Below, one piece after another: positions 19,418 through 28,488 of a stretch of 64,000 bases of DNA. The notes beneath the pieces are model-generated. The model saw only the letters and a program-made list of their open reading frames with translations. It had not been told where the DNA came from and ran no database searches. This DNA is from Cellulomonas chengniuliangii (GTDB taxonomy: Bacteria > Actinomycetota > Actinomycetes > Actinomycetales > Cellulomonadaceae). How positions within the stretch are numbered: the stretch's first letter is position 1; the number at the start of each line of letters is the position of its first letter. Both the position numbers and the translations under genes were made by a program. The DNA lies in NCBI RefSeq assembly GCF_024508335.1, contig NZ_CP101988.1, forward strand, positions 3,100,001 through 3,164,000, written 5' to 3'.

Positions 19418-21829
19418 ATGACCGACGACACCACCCCGAGGTCCGGCCGCGGCTCGTCCCGCGGCTCCCGAGCGTCCCGCGGCGACGCCGTCTCCCTGGT
19501 CGCGCCCGAGGGCCCGTCCGCCGTGCACGCCACGCCGGACCCGGTCAGCGCCCCGGCCGGCGGGGACGAGGCGCCCCGTGCGGTGCGGACCCTTCCCCCG
19601 GAGCTGGCCGCGCACATCGCGGAGCACATCGCCGAGGACGAGGCCGGGCAGCGCCCCACGGGCGCCTCGGCGCCGCTGCCGCCCGGCAGATTCCTGGACC
19701 GGGAGCTGAGCTGGCTGGCCTTCAACCAGCGGGTGCTCGAGCTCGCGGAGGACCCGGAGCAGCCGCTGCTGGAGCGGGTGCGGTACCTGGCGATCTTCGC
19801 CTCGAACCTGGACGAGTTCTTCATGGTGCGCGTCGCAGGTCTGAAGCGGCGCATCGCCACGGGCCTGGCGGTCACGGCTGCGTCGGGGCTCAGCCCTCGG
19901 CAGGTGCTCGAGGCCATCAGCGTGCGCGCCCACGAGCTGGTCGCCCGGCACGCCCGCGTCTTCGCGGAGGACGTCCAGCCCGCCCTCGCGTCCGAGGGCA
20001 TCACCATCGTGCGCTGGGACGACCTGGGCGACGGCGAGCAGGAACGCCTGCGCAAGTTCTTCCGGCGGCAGATCTTCCCGGTGCTGACGCCCCTCGCCGT
20101 GGACCCGGCACACCCCTTCCCGTACATCTCGGGGCTGTCGCTGAACCTGGCGGTGGTGGTGACGAACCCGGCGACCGGCAAGGAGCACTTCGCCCGGGTC
20201 AAGGTGCCGCCGCTGCTCCCCCGGTACATCGCCGTCGACGCCCGCGGCCGCCCGAGCGCGCCGAGCACCCAGGCGGGCACCCTCGAGACGGGGCCCACGT
20301 CCTTCGTGCCGCTGGAGGACGTCATCTCCCAGCACCTCGACCAGCTCTTCCCGGGCATGGACATCGTCGAGCACCACACCTTCCGGGTGACCCGCAACGA
20401 GGACGTCGAGGTCGAGGAAGACGACGCGGAGAACCTGCTGCAGGCGATGGAGAAGGAGCTGCTGCGGCGCCGCTTCGGCCCCCCGGTGCGCCTCGAGCTC
20501 GCCGACGGCATCAGCCCGCGCATCCGCCAGCTGCTGGTCCGCGAGCTCGGCGTCGTGGAGGAGGAGGTGTACCAGGTGCCCGCCCCCCTGGACCACACCG
20601 GCCTCAACCTGATCGCCGACCTGGATCGCCCGGACCTGCAGTACCCGCACTTCGTGCCCTCGACCCACCGGCACCTCGCCGAGGTGGAGAGCGCCACGCC
20701 CACCGACGTGTTCGCGGCCATCCGGGTGCGCGACATCCTGCTGCACCACCCGTACGACTCGTTCTCCACGTCGGTGCAGACGTTCCTGCAGCAGGCGGCG
20801 GCAGACCCACAGGTGCTGGCCATCAAGCAGACCCTGTACCGCACGTCCGGCGACTCGCCCATCGTGGACGCCCTGATCGACGCGGCCGAGGCCGGCAAGC
20901 AGGTGCTCGCCCTGGTGGAGATCAAGGCCCGGTTCGACGAGCAGGCCAACATCTCGTGGGCGCGCAAGCTCGAGCAGGCGGGCGTGCACGTGGTCTACGG
21001 GATCGTGGGCCTCAAGACGCACTGCAAGCTGTCGCTCGTGGTGCGCCAGGAGGCCGACGGGCTGCGCCGGTACTGCCACATCGGGACGGGCAACTACAAC
21101 CCGAAGACGGCCCGCATCTACACCGACCTGGGCCTGCTCACCTGCGATCCCGATGTCGGCCAGGACCTGACCCGGCTGTTCAACCAGCTGTCGGGCTACG
21201 CGCCGAAGTCCCGTTTCCACCGGCTGCTCGTCGCCCCGCGCTCGGTGCGCACCGGCCTCATCGAGCGCATCGACCGCGAGGCCGAGGCCGCCCGCGAGGG
21301 CCGCCCCGCGTGGATCAAGATCAAGGTCAACTCGATGGTCGACGAGGCGGTGATCGACGCCCTGTACCGCGCCTCGCAGGCCGGCGTGCCGATCGACCTC
21401 GTGGTGCGCGGCATCTGCGCGCTGCGGCCCGGCGCGCCAGGGCTGAGCGAGACGATCCAGGTCCGCTCGATCCTCGGCAGGTTCCTCGAGCACTCGCGCA
21501 TCTTCGCGTTCGCCGCCAGCGGGGGCGTGATGACCGGCACGGGCCAGTCCACGGAGCCGGGGCCCGAGGTGTTCATCGGCTCGGCCGACCTGATGCACCG
21601 CAACCTCGACCGCAGGGTCGAGGCGCTGGTCCGCATCACCGATCCCGACCAGACCGCCGAGCTGGTGGGGCTGATCGACGAGTCCGTGGACCCGGGCACG
21701 TCGAGCTGGCACCTGGCCTCCGACGGCTCCTGGACGCGGCACTCGACCGCTCCCGACGGCTCCCCGCTGCAGGATCTGCAGGCCTCGCTCATCCGCCGTC
21801 AGCGTCGTCGTCACGGCGCGGCCCGGTGA
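19418..21829 (+). CDS. ppk1: Polyphosphate kinase 1
   Basis: 803 residues, slightly longer than most PPK1 because of a low-complexity N-terminus of about 85 residues. Conserved blocks: [19 protein letters not shown] (about 88-106), [19 protein letters not shown], the autophosphorylated His region [20 protein letters not shown] (about 550-570) and the second His region [16 protein letters not shown] (about 727). It reversibly makes polyphosphate from ATP. It sits between mshD and a MutT1-like gene; its stop overlaps the next GTG (GTGA). The nearby Pit and DUF47 genes on the other strand fit a local phosphate theme. Confidence 0.96.
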   Translation: MTDDTTPRSGRGSSRGSRASRGDAVSLVAPEGPSAVHATPDPVSAPAGGDEAPRAVRTLPPELAAHIAEHIAEDEAGQRPTGASAPLPPGRFLDRELSWLAFNQRVLELAEDPEQPLLERVRYLAIFASNLDEFFMVRVAGLKRRIATGLAVTAASGLSPRQVLEAISVRAHELVARHARVFAEDVQPALASEGITIVRWDDLGDGEQERLRKFFRRQIFPVLTPLAVDPAHPFPYISGLSLNLAVVVTNPATGKEHFARVKVPPLLPRYIAVDARGRPSAPSTQAGTLETGPTSFVPLEDVISQHLDQLFPGMDIVEHHTFRVTRNEDVEVEEDDAENLLQAMEKELLRRRFGPPVRLELADGISPRIRQLLVRELGVVEEEVYQVPAPLDHTGLNLIADLDRPDLQYPHFVPSTHRHLAEVESATPTDVFAAIRVRDILLHHPYDSFSTSVQTFLQQAAADPQVLAIKQTLYRTSGDSPIVDALIDAAEAGKQVLALVEIKARFDEQANISWARKLEQAGVHVVYGIVGLKTHCKLSLVVRQEADGLRRYCHIGTGNYNPKTARIYTDLGLLTCDPDVGQDLTRLFNQLSGYAPKSRFHRLLVAPRSVRTGLIERIDREAEAAREGRPAWIKIKVNSMVDEAVIDALYRASQAGVPIDLVVRGICALRPGAPGLSETIQVRSILGRFLEHSRIFAFAASGGVMTGTGQSTEPGPEVFIGSADLMHRNLDRRVEALVRITDPDQTAELVGLIDESVDPGTSSWHLASDGSWTRHSTAPDGSPLQDLQASLIRRQRRRHGAAR

Positions 21830-22800
21830 GCCCAGCCCACCCGCCCGTCGTCCAGTCCGCTGGCGCGCTCGTGTGGCGCGTGCGCCAGGGCAGGTTGCAG
21901 GTGGTGCTGGTGCACCGGCCCCGCTACAAGGACTGGTCCTGGCCCAAGGGAAAGCTCGAGCCTGGCGAGTCGCTGGTCGCGGCCGCCACCCGCGAGGTCG
22001 CGGAGGAGACCGGCCATGACGTGGTCCTGGGCATGCGCCTGCCCAGCGTGCGCTACCGGCTGGGCGACGGCCGCCGCAAGCACGCGCACTACTGGGCCGC
22101 GCAGGTCGCCGGGCGGCCGGACGCGCCCGCACTGCTGGCCCGCCCCCCGGTGCCGCCTGCCTCCACCGACGAGATCGACACGCTGCGCTGGATGGACGTG
22201 TCCACGGCGGAGAAGAAGCTGACCCGGCCCGACGACCTTGAGCCGCTGGTGGCGCTCGTCGACGCGTTCGCCAAGGGCCGCCTCGACACCCGAGCCTTGG
22301 TGGTCGCCCGGCACGGCAAGGCCGTGCGCAGGGCCGCCTGGGACGGCGAGGAGGCGCTGCGCCCGCTCACCCCGCTGGGCCGGCGGCAGGCGAAGGCCCT
22401 TGTCCCGGTGCTCTCCGCCTTCGGGGTGACCCAGGTGGTGACCAGCCAGTGGGCCCGCTGCCAGGAGACCGTCGCCCCGTACCTGGCCGCTATCGCGGGC
22501 GAGCCGGTGGTCAACGAGCGGCTCACCGAGGCCTCGCACCAGAGCTCGCCGAGCCAGGTCGCCGCCGAGGTGGAGGACCTGCTGACGAGCCGTGCGGACT
22601 CGGTGCTGTGCACCCACCGGCCGGTGCTCCCCACCGTGCTCGACGTGCTCAGCGGCCACTCGCGCCGCAAGGTGGCCGACACCCTGCCGACCGCCGACCC
22701 GTTCCTGGCGCCCGGCGAGGTGCTCGTCGCGCACGTGGCCCTCACGGTGAAGGGCCCGCGGGTGGTCGCCGCAGAACGACACCTGCCCGCGGCCGATTGA
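21826..22800 (+). CDS. MutT1-like Nudix hydrolase fused to a histidine phosphatase domain
   Basis: 324 residues. The N-terminal Nudix box is complete: G42-x5-E48-x7-REVAEE (56-61)-x-G. The C-terminal half (about 155-324) is a phosphoglycerate-mutase-like domain with [11 protein letters not shown] and later [11 protein letters not shown] giving the second catalytic His. This two-domain layout matches mycobacterial MutT1, which degrades oxidised nucleotides and diadenosine polyphosphates. The GTG at 21826 overlaps the ppk1 stop, so the pair is translationally coupled, which suggests a joint role in (poly)phosphate and nucleotide housekeeping. The exact substrate is inferred. Confidence 0.88.
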   Translation: MSPAHPPVVQSAGALVWRVRQGRLQVVLVHRPRYKDWSWPKGKLEPGESLVAAATREVAEETGHDVVLGMRLPSVRYRLGDGRRKHAHYWAAQVAGRPDAPALLARPPVPPASTDEIDTLRWMDVSTAEKKLTRPDDLEPLVALVDAFAKGRLDTRALVVARHGKAVRRAAWDGEEALRPLTPLGRRQAKALVPVLSAFGVTQVVTSQWARCQETVAPYLAAIAGEPVVNERLTEASHQSSPSQVAAEVEDLLTSRADSVLCTHRPVLPTVLDVLSGHSRRKVADTLPTADPFLAPGEVLVAHVALTVKGPRVVAAERHLPAAD

Positions 22801-22815
22801 CGGCTCGCGGGCAGG
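22782..22815. terminator. Bidirectional hairpin between convergent genes
   Basis: CCTGCCCGCG (22782-22791) and CGCGGGCAGG (22806-22815) are perfect 10-base arms, extended inside by GCCG/CGGC. The stop codon of the Nudix gene lies in the loop. The hairpin is symmetric and sits just before the end of the convergent phosphate transporter gene, so it can serve both directions. Confidence 0.7.
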
Positions 22816-22836
22816 CGGTGGTGCGGTGCGGGGCGC

Positions 22837-23841
22837 TCAGGAGAGCAGCGGGTTCAGCATCCAGAAGAAGACGGCCGCGACCAGCGCCGCCGCCGGGATG
22901 GTCAGCACCCAGGCGAGCCCGATGTTCTTGGCGACGCCCCAGCGCACGGCCGACAGCCGCTTGGTGGCCCCGACGCCCATGATCGCCGAGGTGATCGTGT
23001 GCGTCGTGGAGACCGGCGCGTGCAGGACGAAGGCGTTCACGTAGAGCACGACCGCCGAGACCGACTCGGCGACGAAGCCGCGCGCCGGGTCCAGCTCGAT
23101 GATCTTGCGCCCGAGCGTGCGCATGATGCGCCAGCCGCCGGAGTAGGTGCCCGCGGAGATCGCCGCGGCCGCTGCGAGCTTGACCCACAGCGGGATCCCC
23201 TCGCCCGGGGCGGCCCAGCCGACGGTCAGCAGCGCCAGGTAGATCACGCCCATGGTCTTCTGCGCGTCCTGCAGGCCGTGGCCCAGCGCCATCGCGGCGG
23301 CCGAGGCGGTCTGAGCGAGGCGGAACCGGCGCGTGGTGCGCGAGGGGGAAGCGTTGCGGATGAGCCACAGCAGGCCGACCATCACGAAGAACGCGAGCCC
23401 GAAGCCGACCACCGGCGAGATGATCATCGGCAGGACGACCTTGTCGACGATCGCGCTGCCGTAGATGCCCAGTCCGCCGGCGAGCCCGGCGCCGACCAGG
23501 CCGCCGATGAGGGCGTGCGTGGAGGACGACGGCAGGCCGAACCACCACGTGATGAGGTTCCACGTGATGGCGCCGACCAACGCGCAGAGCACCACCACGA
23601 GGGCGGAGTGCGGTGAGGCGTCCTGCAGGTCGACGATCGAGGTGGCGATGGTCTCGGCCACCTCCGTGCCGAGCAGCGCCCCGGCGAAGTTCATCACCGC
23701 GGCCATGATCAGCGCCGCGCGGGGCGTCAGGGCGCGGGTCGAGACCGAGGTGGCGATGGCGTTCGCCGCGTCGTGGAAGCCGTTCGTGTAGTCGAAGCCG
23801 AGTGCGAGCGCGACGACGAGGATGACAAGTGCGAGTTCCAC
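22837..23841 (-). CDS. Pit-family inorganic phosphate transporter
   Basis: 334 residues, about ten membrane helices. The duplicated Pit signature is visible: GFDYTNGFHDAANAIATSVS near the N-terminus and VNAFVLHAPVSTTHTITSAI in the second half, with PSSSTHALIGGLVGAGLAGG between. It imports metal-phosphate with protons at low affinity. The ATG starts 6 bases after the stop of the DUF47 gene, forming the widespread DUF47-pit pair. It is convergent with the mshD-ppk1 operon, which stores phosphate as polyphosphate. Confidence 0.93.
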   Translation of the reverse strand: MELALVILVVALALGFDYTNGFHDAANAIATSVSTRALTPRAALIMAAVMNFAGALLGTEVAETIATSIVDLQDASPHSALVVVLCALVGAITWNLITWWFGLPSSSTHALIGGLVGAGLAGGLGIYGSAIVDKVVLPMIISPVVGFGLAFFVMVGLLWLIRNASPSRTTRRFRLAQTASAAAMALGHGLQDAQKTMGVIYLALLTVGWAAPGEGIPLWVKLAAAAAISAGTYSGGWRIMRTLGRKIIELDPARGFVAESVSAVVLYVNAFVLHAPVSTTHTITSAIMGVGATKRLSAVRWGVAKNIGLAWVLTIPAAALVAAVFFWMLNPLLS

Positions 23842-23847
23842 CGGGGC

Positions 23848-24468
23848 TCAGGACTCCTTGAGCGCGATGGTCTCGACGGTGTTCGCCACCTTCTCGAACG
23901 CGTCAGCGGCGTCCTCGAGCTTCTCCACGACCTCCTTGAGCTTCATCAGGAGGATCGGGTCGGAGATCTCGTCGAAGAGCTGCGCGAGCAGCTTGCGGTG
24001 CGTCTTGTCGGCCTGGTTCTCCAGGCGGTTGACCTCGACCCAGTAGTCGGCGAGGTCCTCCATCGAGCGCAGGCGCGGCATCGCGTCGGCCGTCAGCTCG
24101 GCGGCCCGCTGCAGCACCTGGACCTGGTCGGCGACCCGTGCCGGGAGCTCCTCGAGCTTGTAGAGCACGATGAGGTCGGCGGCCTCCTCCATGAAGTCCA
24201 TGCAGTCGTCCAGCGCCGAGGCGAGGCCGTAGATGTCATCCCGGTCGAACGGGGTGACGAAGGTCTGGTTGAGGCGACGCATGATCGTGTGGGTCGCGTC
24301 GTCGGCGAGGTGCTCCACCTCGACCAGCTGCTTGGCGATCGCCTTGCGGGCGGGGCGCTCGGCGCCGATCAGCTCGGCGAGCAGGTTGGCGCCCGTCACG
24401 AGGTGCGCTGCCGAGGCGGCCAGGAGGTCGAAGAACGAGGTATCGCGCGGGGTCAGGCGCAGGCGCAC
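23848..24468 (-). CDS. DUF47 (PhoU-like) accessory protein of the Pit transporter
   Basis: 206 residues, all alpha-helical, with the PhoU-like signature: LVEVEHLADDATHTIMRRLN, TPFDRDDIYGLASALDDCMDF and KLKEVVEKLEDAADAFEKVAN. Such proteins regulate the partner Pit transporter. The GTG at 24466-24468 has GGAG 6 bases upstream. A possible -10 element (TAACCT on the minus strand, 24504-24509) lies about 40 bases upstream, without a clear -35. No PhoP-type box was evident in the 247-base gap before it. Confidence 0.88.
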   Translation of the reverse strand: MRLRLTPRDTSFFDLLAASAAHLVTGANLLAELIGAERPARKAIAKQLVEVEHLADDATHTIMRRLNQTFVTPFDRDDIYGLASALDDCMDFMEEAADLIVLYKLEELPARVADQVQVLQRAAELTADAMPRLRSMEDLADYWVEVNRLENQADKTHRKLLAQLFDEISDPILLMKLKEVVEKLEDAADAFEKVANTVETIALKES

Positions 24469-24715
24469 GGCAGGCTCCGATGGGGGGGATGCAGGTCGGG
24501 CACAGGTTAGAGCAGGTACGACGGGCGTCGCACACACCGCATGTCCGGACGTGCATGGTGTCGGGGGTTGGACGGGGCAATTCGAGGGCGACGCCGGACC
24601 GCAGAGCGCCTGTCGGCGCGAAGGCCGCTCGAGGCGGCATTGTGTGGAGCCCGGGGCTACCGCGATCCGACGTCGACAAAATGATACGCCCGGCGCCTCA
24701 GGGTTCGACGACGTC
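24469..24715. other. Intergenic stretch between two minus-strand genes
   Basis: It holds the upstream region of the DUF47-pit pair. An imperfect palindrome is visible around 24540-24556 (GCATGTCCGGACGTGC). I see no gene and no strong hairpin here. Confidence 0.3.
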
Positions 24716-25363
24716 TCAGTCGAGCTTCTCAGCCCGCCAGAGCGATGCCGCCTCCTCGAGCTCTTCAGCCGTTCTGACCAGCGAGGACGCGCCACGGGTG
24801 AGCCGGCGAGCCGCCGTGTCGTCGGTCGCCTCGAGGTAGTCGGCGTCGAAGGCGGCGCCTGTGGCGAGCACCCGGCAGAAAGCCGCGCCGCGCTCCAGGG
24901 CCACCGCGAGGTCGCCCGCGTACACCCCGGACAGGACTGCGTCGGCAACTTCGCGCACCTCGTCGGGCCCGGGAGGGCTCGCGACCCCGGCCACGGCGTC
25001 GTGCACGGGCGCCGCGTCCAGGCCCAGGCGGTACCGCTCGGCGACGGTCCGCGGATCGCGCCGCACCCACTCGCGCAGCACGTACAGCCGCCACAGGGCT
25101 CCCGGCAGGGTCGCCGACGGACTGTCGGCCCACATCGCGGCCACCACGTCCAAGCCCTCGGCCTCGACGAGGCGGACTAGACGCTCGACCAACTCGGGGT
25201 CGTCGGCGCCCGTGCGCCCCTGCCGGACGATGGCGCCCGCGGTGGTGTGCGCGACCTCGGACCTGACCGCGGGGTCGATGCCGCCGGGCAGGTCCTCGGC
25301 CTGCTGCTGGTCCAGCCGGGCAGGTCGTCGCGGACGTCTCGCCGCGCCGTCTGAGGTGCTCAT
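24716..25363 (-). CDS. Conserved helical protein of unknown function
   Basis: 215 residues, acidic overall, predicted mostly helical, with no signal peptide or membrane segment. The first 40 residues are basic and Arg-rich (ARRPRRPARLDQQQ); the rest contains HTTAGAIVRQGRTGADDPEL, LPGALWRLYVLREWVRRDP and a C-terminal LVRTAEELEEAASLWRAEK. I do not recognise the family. The ATG at 25363 is chosen because the frame upstream runs into the divergent sugar porter's promoter. No ribosome binding site precedes it, so a leaderless message is likely. It is divergent from the sugar porter gene, with 87 bases between. Confidence 0.65.
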   Translation of the reverse strand: MSTSDGAARRPRRPARLDQQQAEDLPGGIDPAVRSEVAHTTAGAIVRQGRTGADDPELVERLVRLVEAEGLDVVAAMWADSPSATLPGALWRLYVLREWVRRDPRTVAERYRLGLDAAPVHDAVAGVASPPGPDEVREVADAVLSGVYAGDLAVALERGAAFCRVLATGAAFDADYLEATDDTAARRLTRGASSLVRTAEELEEAASLWRAEKLD

Positions 25364-25450
25364 CGTTACATTGTCAACGAGGCCGATGTCGGTGCACACC
25401 CCCGGGTGGAGCGCTCGTTCGGACGAGGCACGGGTCACTGGAGGCGAACC

Positions 25451-26905
25451 ATGGCGCAGTCCGCAACGGGTCCGGCACAGGAGCGTCACCCTGATCACAA
25501 CAAGGCCGTCGCGCTCGCCGTGGCGGCCGCCGTCGGCGGGTTCCTGTTCGGCTTCGACAGCTCGGTCATCAACGGGGCCGTCGACGCGATCGAGGACACC
25601 TTCGAGCTGAGCGCCACCCTGACTGGCTTCTCGGTGGCGGTGGCGCTGCTGGGCTGCGCGGTCGGCGCGTGGGCCGGTGGCCGGCTCGCCGACCGCTGGG
25701 GCCGGCCGCGCGTCATGCTGCTCGGCGCGATCCTCTTCTTCGTGTCCTCGCTGGGCTCGGGCTTCGCGTTCTCGGTGTGGGACCTGATCATCTGGCGCAT
25801 CGTCGGCGGACTGGGCATCGGCATCGCGTCGGTGATCGCGCCCGCGTACATCGCCGAGATCGCGCCCGCCGCGATGCGCGGGCGGCTGGGCTCGCTGCAG
25901 CAGCTCGCGATCACCCTCGGCATCTTCGCAGCACTGCTCTCCGACGCGCTGTTCGCGAACCTCTCGGGCGGCGCCAACGAGCCGAGCCTGTTCGGCCTGG
26001 CGGCATGGCGGTGGATGTTCCTCGTGGCCGTCATCCCGGCCGCGGTGTACGGCATCCTCGCGCTCCGCATCCCGGAGTCGCCGCGCTACCTGGTGGCCGA
26101 GGGCCGCCAGGAGGAGGCGGTCCGGGTGCTCTCCCGGGTGCTCGGCCCCGACGAGGACCCCCGTGCCCGCGTGCGGGACATCGAGAAGACCATCGAGTCC
26201 GACAAGGCCCTGGCCAACCAGGCGTCGTTGCGCGGCTCGACCTTGGGGCTGATGCCCATCGTGTGGGTGGGCATCCTGCTGTCCGTCTTCCAGCAGTTCG
26301 TCGGCATCAACGTGATCTTCTACTACTCCACGACGCTGTGGCAGGCGGTCGGCTTCGACGAGTCCGACTCCTTCATCGTCTCCGTCATCACCTCGGTCAC
26401 GAACGTGGTCGTGACGTTCATCGCCATCGCGCTGATCGACAAGGTGGGACGCCGGCCCATCCTCATGACCGGGTCGTTGGGCATGGCGGTCACGCTGGGC
26501 ATCATGGCGCTGGCGTTCACCCAGTCCGTGGGGCCCGCGGACGACGTCACCCTGCCCGGCGCGTGGGGCCCGATCGCGCTCGTCTCGGCGAACCTGTTCG
26601 TGGTCTTCTTCGGCGCCTCGTGGGGCCCGCTCGTCTGGGTGCTGCTCGGGGAGATGTTCCCGAACCGTATCCGCGCGGCGGCCCTGGGCGTCGCGGCCGC
26701 GTGCCAGTGGATCGCCAACTTCCTCATCACCGTGTCGTTCCCGCCGATGCTCGACGCGTTCGGCGCGACGGGTCCGTACCTGATGTACGCGGTGTTCGCG
26801 GCGCTGTCCTTCTTCTTCGTGTTCTGGAAGGTGCCGGAGACCAAGGGCGTCGAGCTCGAGGACATGACGGGCGCGACGCGTCAGCGCAAGCCTCGCGCCG
26901 TCTGA
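25451..26905 (+). CDS. Sugar porter (MFS family, XylE/GalP-like)
   Basis: 484 residues, 12 membrane helices. Sugar-porter signatures are present: GGFLFGFDSSVINGAV in helix 1, GGRLADRWGRPRVMLLGA after helix 2, RIVGGLGIGIASVIAPAYIAE with the second R-x-G-R loop (MRGRLGSLQQLAI), IPESPRYLV, QQFVGINVIFYYS in helix 7, DKVGRRPILMTG and PETKGVELEDM at the end. It imports a monosaccharide with protons; the neighbouring arabinofuranosidase suggests a pentose, which is an inference. GGAGG lies 7 bases before the ATG. Its stop lies inside a 15-base tandem repeat shared with the end of the convergent dehydrogenase gene. Confidence 0.92.
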   Translation: MAQSATGPAQERHPDHNKAVALAVAAAVGGFLFGFDSSVINGAVDAIEDTFELSATLTGFSVAVALLGCAVGAWAGGRLADRWGRPRVMLLGAILFFVSSLGSGFAFSVWDLIIWRIVGGLGIGIASVIAPAYIAEIAPAAMRGRLGSLQQLAITLGIFAALLSDALFANLSGGANEPSLFGLAAWRWMFLVAVIPAAVYGILALRIPESPRYLVAEGRQEEAVRVLSRVLGPDEDPRARVRDIEKTIESDKALANQASLRGSTLGLMPIVWVGILLSVFQQFVGINVIFYYSTTLWQAVGFDESDSFIVSVITSVTNVVVTFIAIALIDKVGRRPILMTGSLGMAVTLGIMALAFTQSVGPADDVTLPGAWGPIALVSANLFVVFFGASWGPLVWVLLGEMFPNRIRAAALGVAAACQWIANFLITVSFPPMLDAFGATGPYLMYAVFAALSFFFVFWKVPETKGVELEDMTGATRQRKPRAV

Positions 26906-28335
26906 CCAGCGGCCGTCTGACCAGCGGCCGTCTGACCAGCGGTGGCGTGCAGCTCGACGCCGAAGTCGACGTCGGCGAGCAGCACGGGGAGCCCGCTAGC
27001 CATCGACTGGTTCGCGGCGATGCCGACCGCGGCGGCCCGCACCCCGTCCAGGTAGCCCGCGGCCCGGCCCAGCGGGTCGTCCTGCGCCCCGCGGAACACG
27101 TCGGCGAGCAGGATGGCGTCGCCGCCCCCGTGGCTCCCGGTCCCCCGCGGGATCGGGTGCTCGTGGGCCCGGGACCAGTGTCGTTGCACCAGCAGCCGCT
27201 CGCCGTGCGGGCGCGGGCCCTCCTCGACGACGTCGGGCGTCGCGCTCGGGTCCAGCACCGCGTTGCCCTCGGCGTCGGGCTGCACGGCGCCCCGCTCGAC
27301 GACCTCGAGCTCGGCGCGGCCGGCCGTGCCGTTCACCGTGACGCGGTAGCCCTCCCAGGGGCTGTGCGCGTTGAGCGAGTAGGCGAGAGTGGCGCCCCGG
27401 GCGTAGTCCACGAGCACCGCCATGTTGTCCTCGATGGTGATGCCCGGGCCGAAGACGTCTTGATCGCGCAGGTACCCGTCGTGCTCCTCGGCGTCCAGGT
27501 AGAGCGCCGCCAGGCGGGGGTCGGCCCGCAGGTCCAGCGAGAACGGGTCGCCGGTGGCGCCGGTGCCGCGTGCGGGCCGTGGCCCCATCGACCGGGCGCG
27601 GGCGTTGTCGTCGCCGTAGAACCGGAGCCCGCCGGAGGCGAAGACTCGGGTGGGCACGTCGCCGAGCCACCAGTTCACCAGGTCGAAGTGGTGGCTGGAC
27701 TTGTGCACCAGCAGGCCGCCGGACTTCGACTTGTCCCGGTGCCACCGGCGGAAGTAGTCGGCGCCGTGCACGGTGTCGAGGGCCCATTCGAAGTGCACGC
27801 TGGTGACGTCGCCGATGGCGCCGCTCACGATGACCTCGCGCAGGGCCGAGTTCCGTGGCGAGTAGCGGTAGTTGAAGGTCATGACCACATCGCGGCCAGT
27901 GCGGGCGACGGCGTCGCTGATGCGGCGGCAGCCGGCGGCGTCGATGGTGAGCGGCTTCTCCAGGACGACGTCGGCCCCCGCGTCGAGGGCCCGGGCGACG
28001 AGCTCGGCGTGGGTGTGGTCCGGGGTGGCGATGACCACCCGGTCGACGTGCTGCTCGGCGATCATCTGCTCGAGCGCGTCGGGCTGGTAGCGGGGCAGCT
28101 CGGCGCCGATGCGCGTGTCGTAGTACGCCGCGCGGGCGGGGTTCGGCTCGCACCAGGCGACGAGCTCGGCCAGGTCTGCGTGCTCCCCGACGATGGCGTC
28201 GATGTACATCTGGGAGCGGTGCCCCGCGCCGACCACGGCGTGCCGTCGGCGCGCCGGAGTGGCGGGGGGCGGGGACCCGAGGTCCGCGGCGGGGTGGTGG
28301 GCGGTGCTGGCCGATGCGGGCGACGACGACGGCAT
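26881..28335 (-). CDS. Gfo/Idh/MocA-family oxidoreductase
   Basis: 484 residues. The Rossmann part has AVVGAGHRSQMYIDAI (about residues 33-48, GxGxxx), VVIATPDHTHAELV (about 100) and VVLEKPLT (Glu126-Lys127-Pro128), the family signature. The C-terminal domain includes SGGLLVHKSSHHFDLVNWWL, typical of subfamilies acting on sugars or cyclitols. A Ser/Pro-rich N-terminal extension of about 30 residues and a C-terminal GQTAA repeat are unusual. The gene runs against the sugar porter, overlapping it by 25 bases tail to tail. GAGGA precedes the ATG. The substrate is unknown; oxidation of a sugar derivative with NAD(P) is likely. Confidence 0.88.
   Translation of the reverse strand: MPSSSPASASTAHHPAADLGSPPPATPARRRHAVVGAGHRSQMYIDAIVGEHADLAELVAWCEPNPARAAYYDTRIGAELPRYQPDALEQMIAEQHVDRVVIATPDHTHAELVARALDAGADVVLEKPLTIDAAGCRRISDAVARTGRDVVMTFNYRYSPRNSALREVIVSGAIGDVTSVHFEWALDTVHGADYFRRWHRDKSKSGGLLVHKSSHHFDLVNWWLGDVPTRVFASGGLRFYGDDNARARSMGPRPARGTGATGDPFSLDLRADPRLAALYLDAEEHDGYLRDQDVFGPGITIEDNMAVLVDYARGATLAYSLNAHSPWEGYRVTVNGTAGRAELEVVERGAVQPDAEGNAVLDPSATPDVVEEGPRPHGERLLVQRHWSRAHEHPIPRGTGSHGGGDAILLADVFRGAQDDPLGRAAGYLDGVRAAAVGIAANQSMASGLPVLLADVDFGVELHATAGQTAAGQTAAGQTARGLR
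26901..26942. repeat. 15-base tandem repeat across two convergent gene ends
   Basis: The unit TCTGACCAGCGGCCG occurs at 26901-26915 and 26916-26930, with a third partial copy to 26942. Read forward, the first copy contains the stop of the sugar porter gene (TGA at 26903-26905); read backward it encodes the GQTAA repeats at the C-terminus of the dehydrogenase. Unit length divisible by three keeps the frame. Confidence 0.9.
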
Positions 28336-28365
28336 GGTGTCCTCAGCGTTCTCTCGGCGCGATGC

Positions 28366-28444
28366 GCCGCTCCATTGGGAAAGCGCGTTCCGTGCACGTC
28401 ACACTAGTCCGCGCGTGGGGCGGCATCTAGGCTCTACAACGTTG
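28366..28444. promoter_or_regulatory. Divergent promoter region with two LacI-type operator candidates
   Basis: Between the dehydrogenase (-) and arabinofuranosidase (+) genes lies GGGAAAGCGCGTTCC (starting near 28378), a near-palindrome like actinobacterial LacI operators (GGAAAGCGCTTTCC type). Further along, a -10-like TAGGCT (28428-28433) is followed by CAACGTTG (28437-28444), a perfect CG-centred palindrome that would overlap the start of transcription. No LacI gene is adjacent; the nearest regulator is the FadR-type one at 30.1 kb. Confidence 0.45.
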
Positions 28445-28488
28445 GAAGAGTTGGCGATGACGCCGACACGAGTCACTCAGGAGAACTG

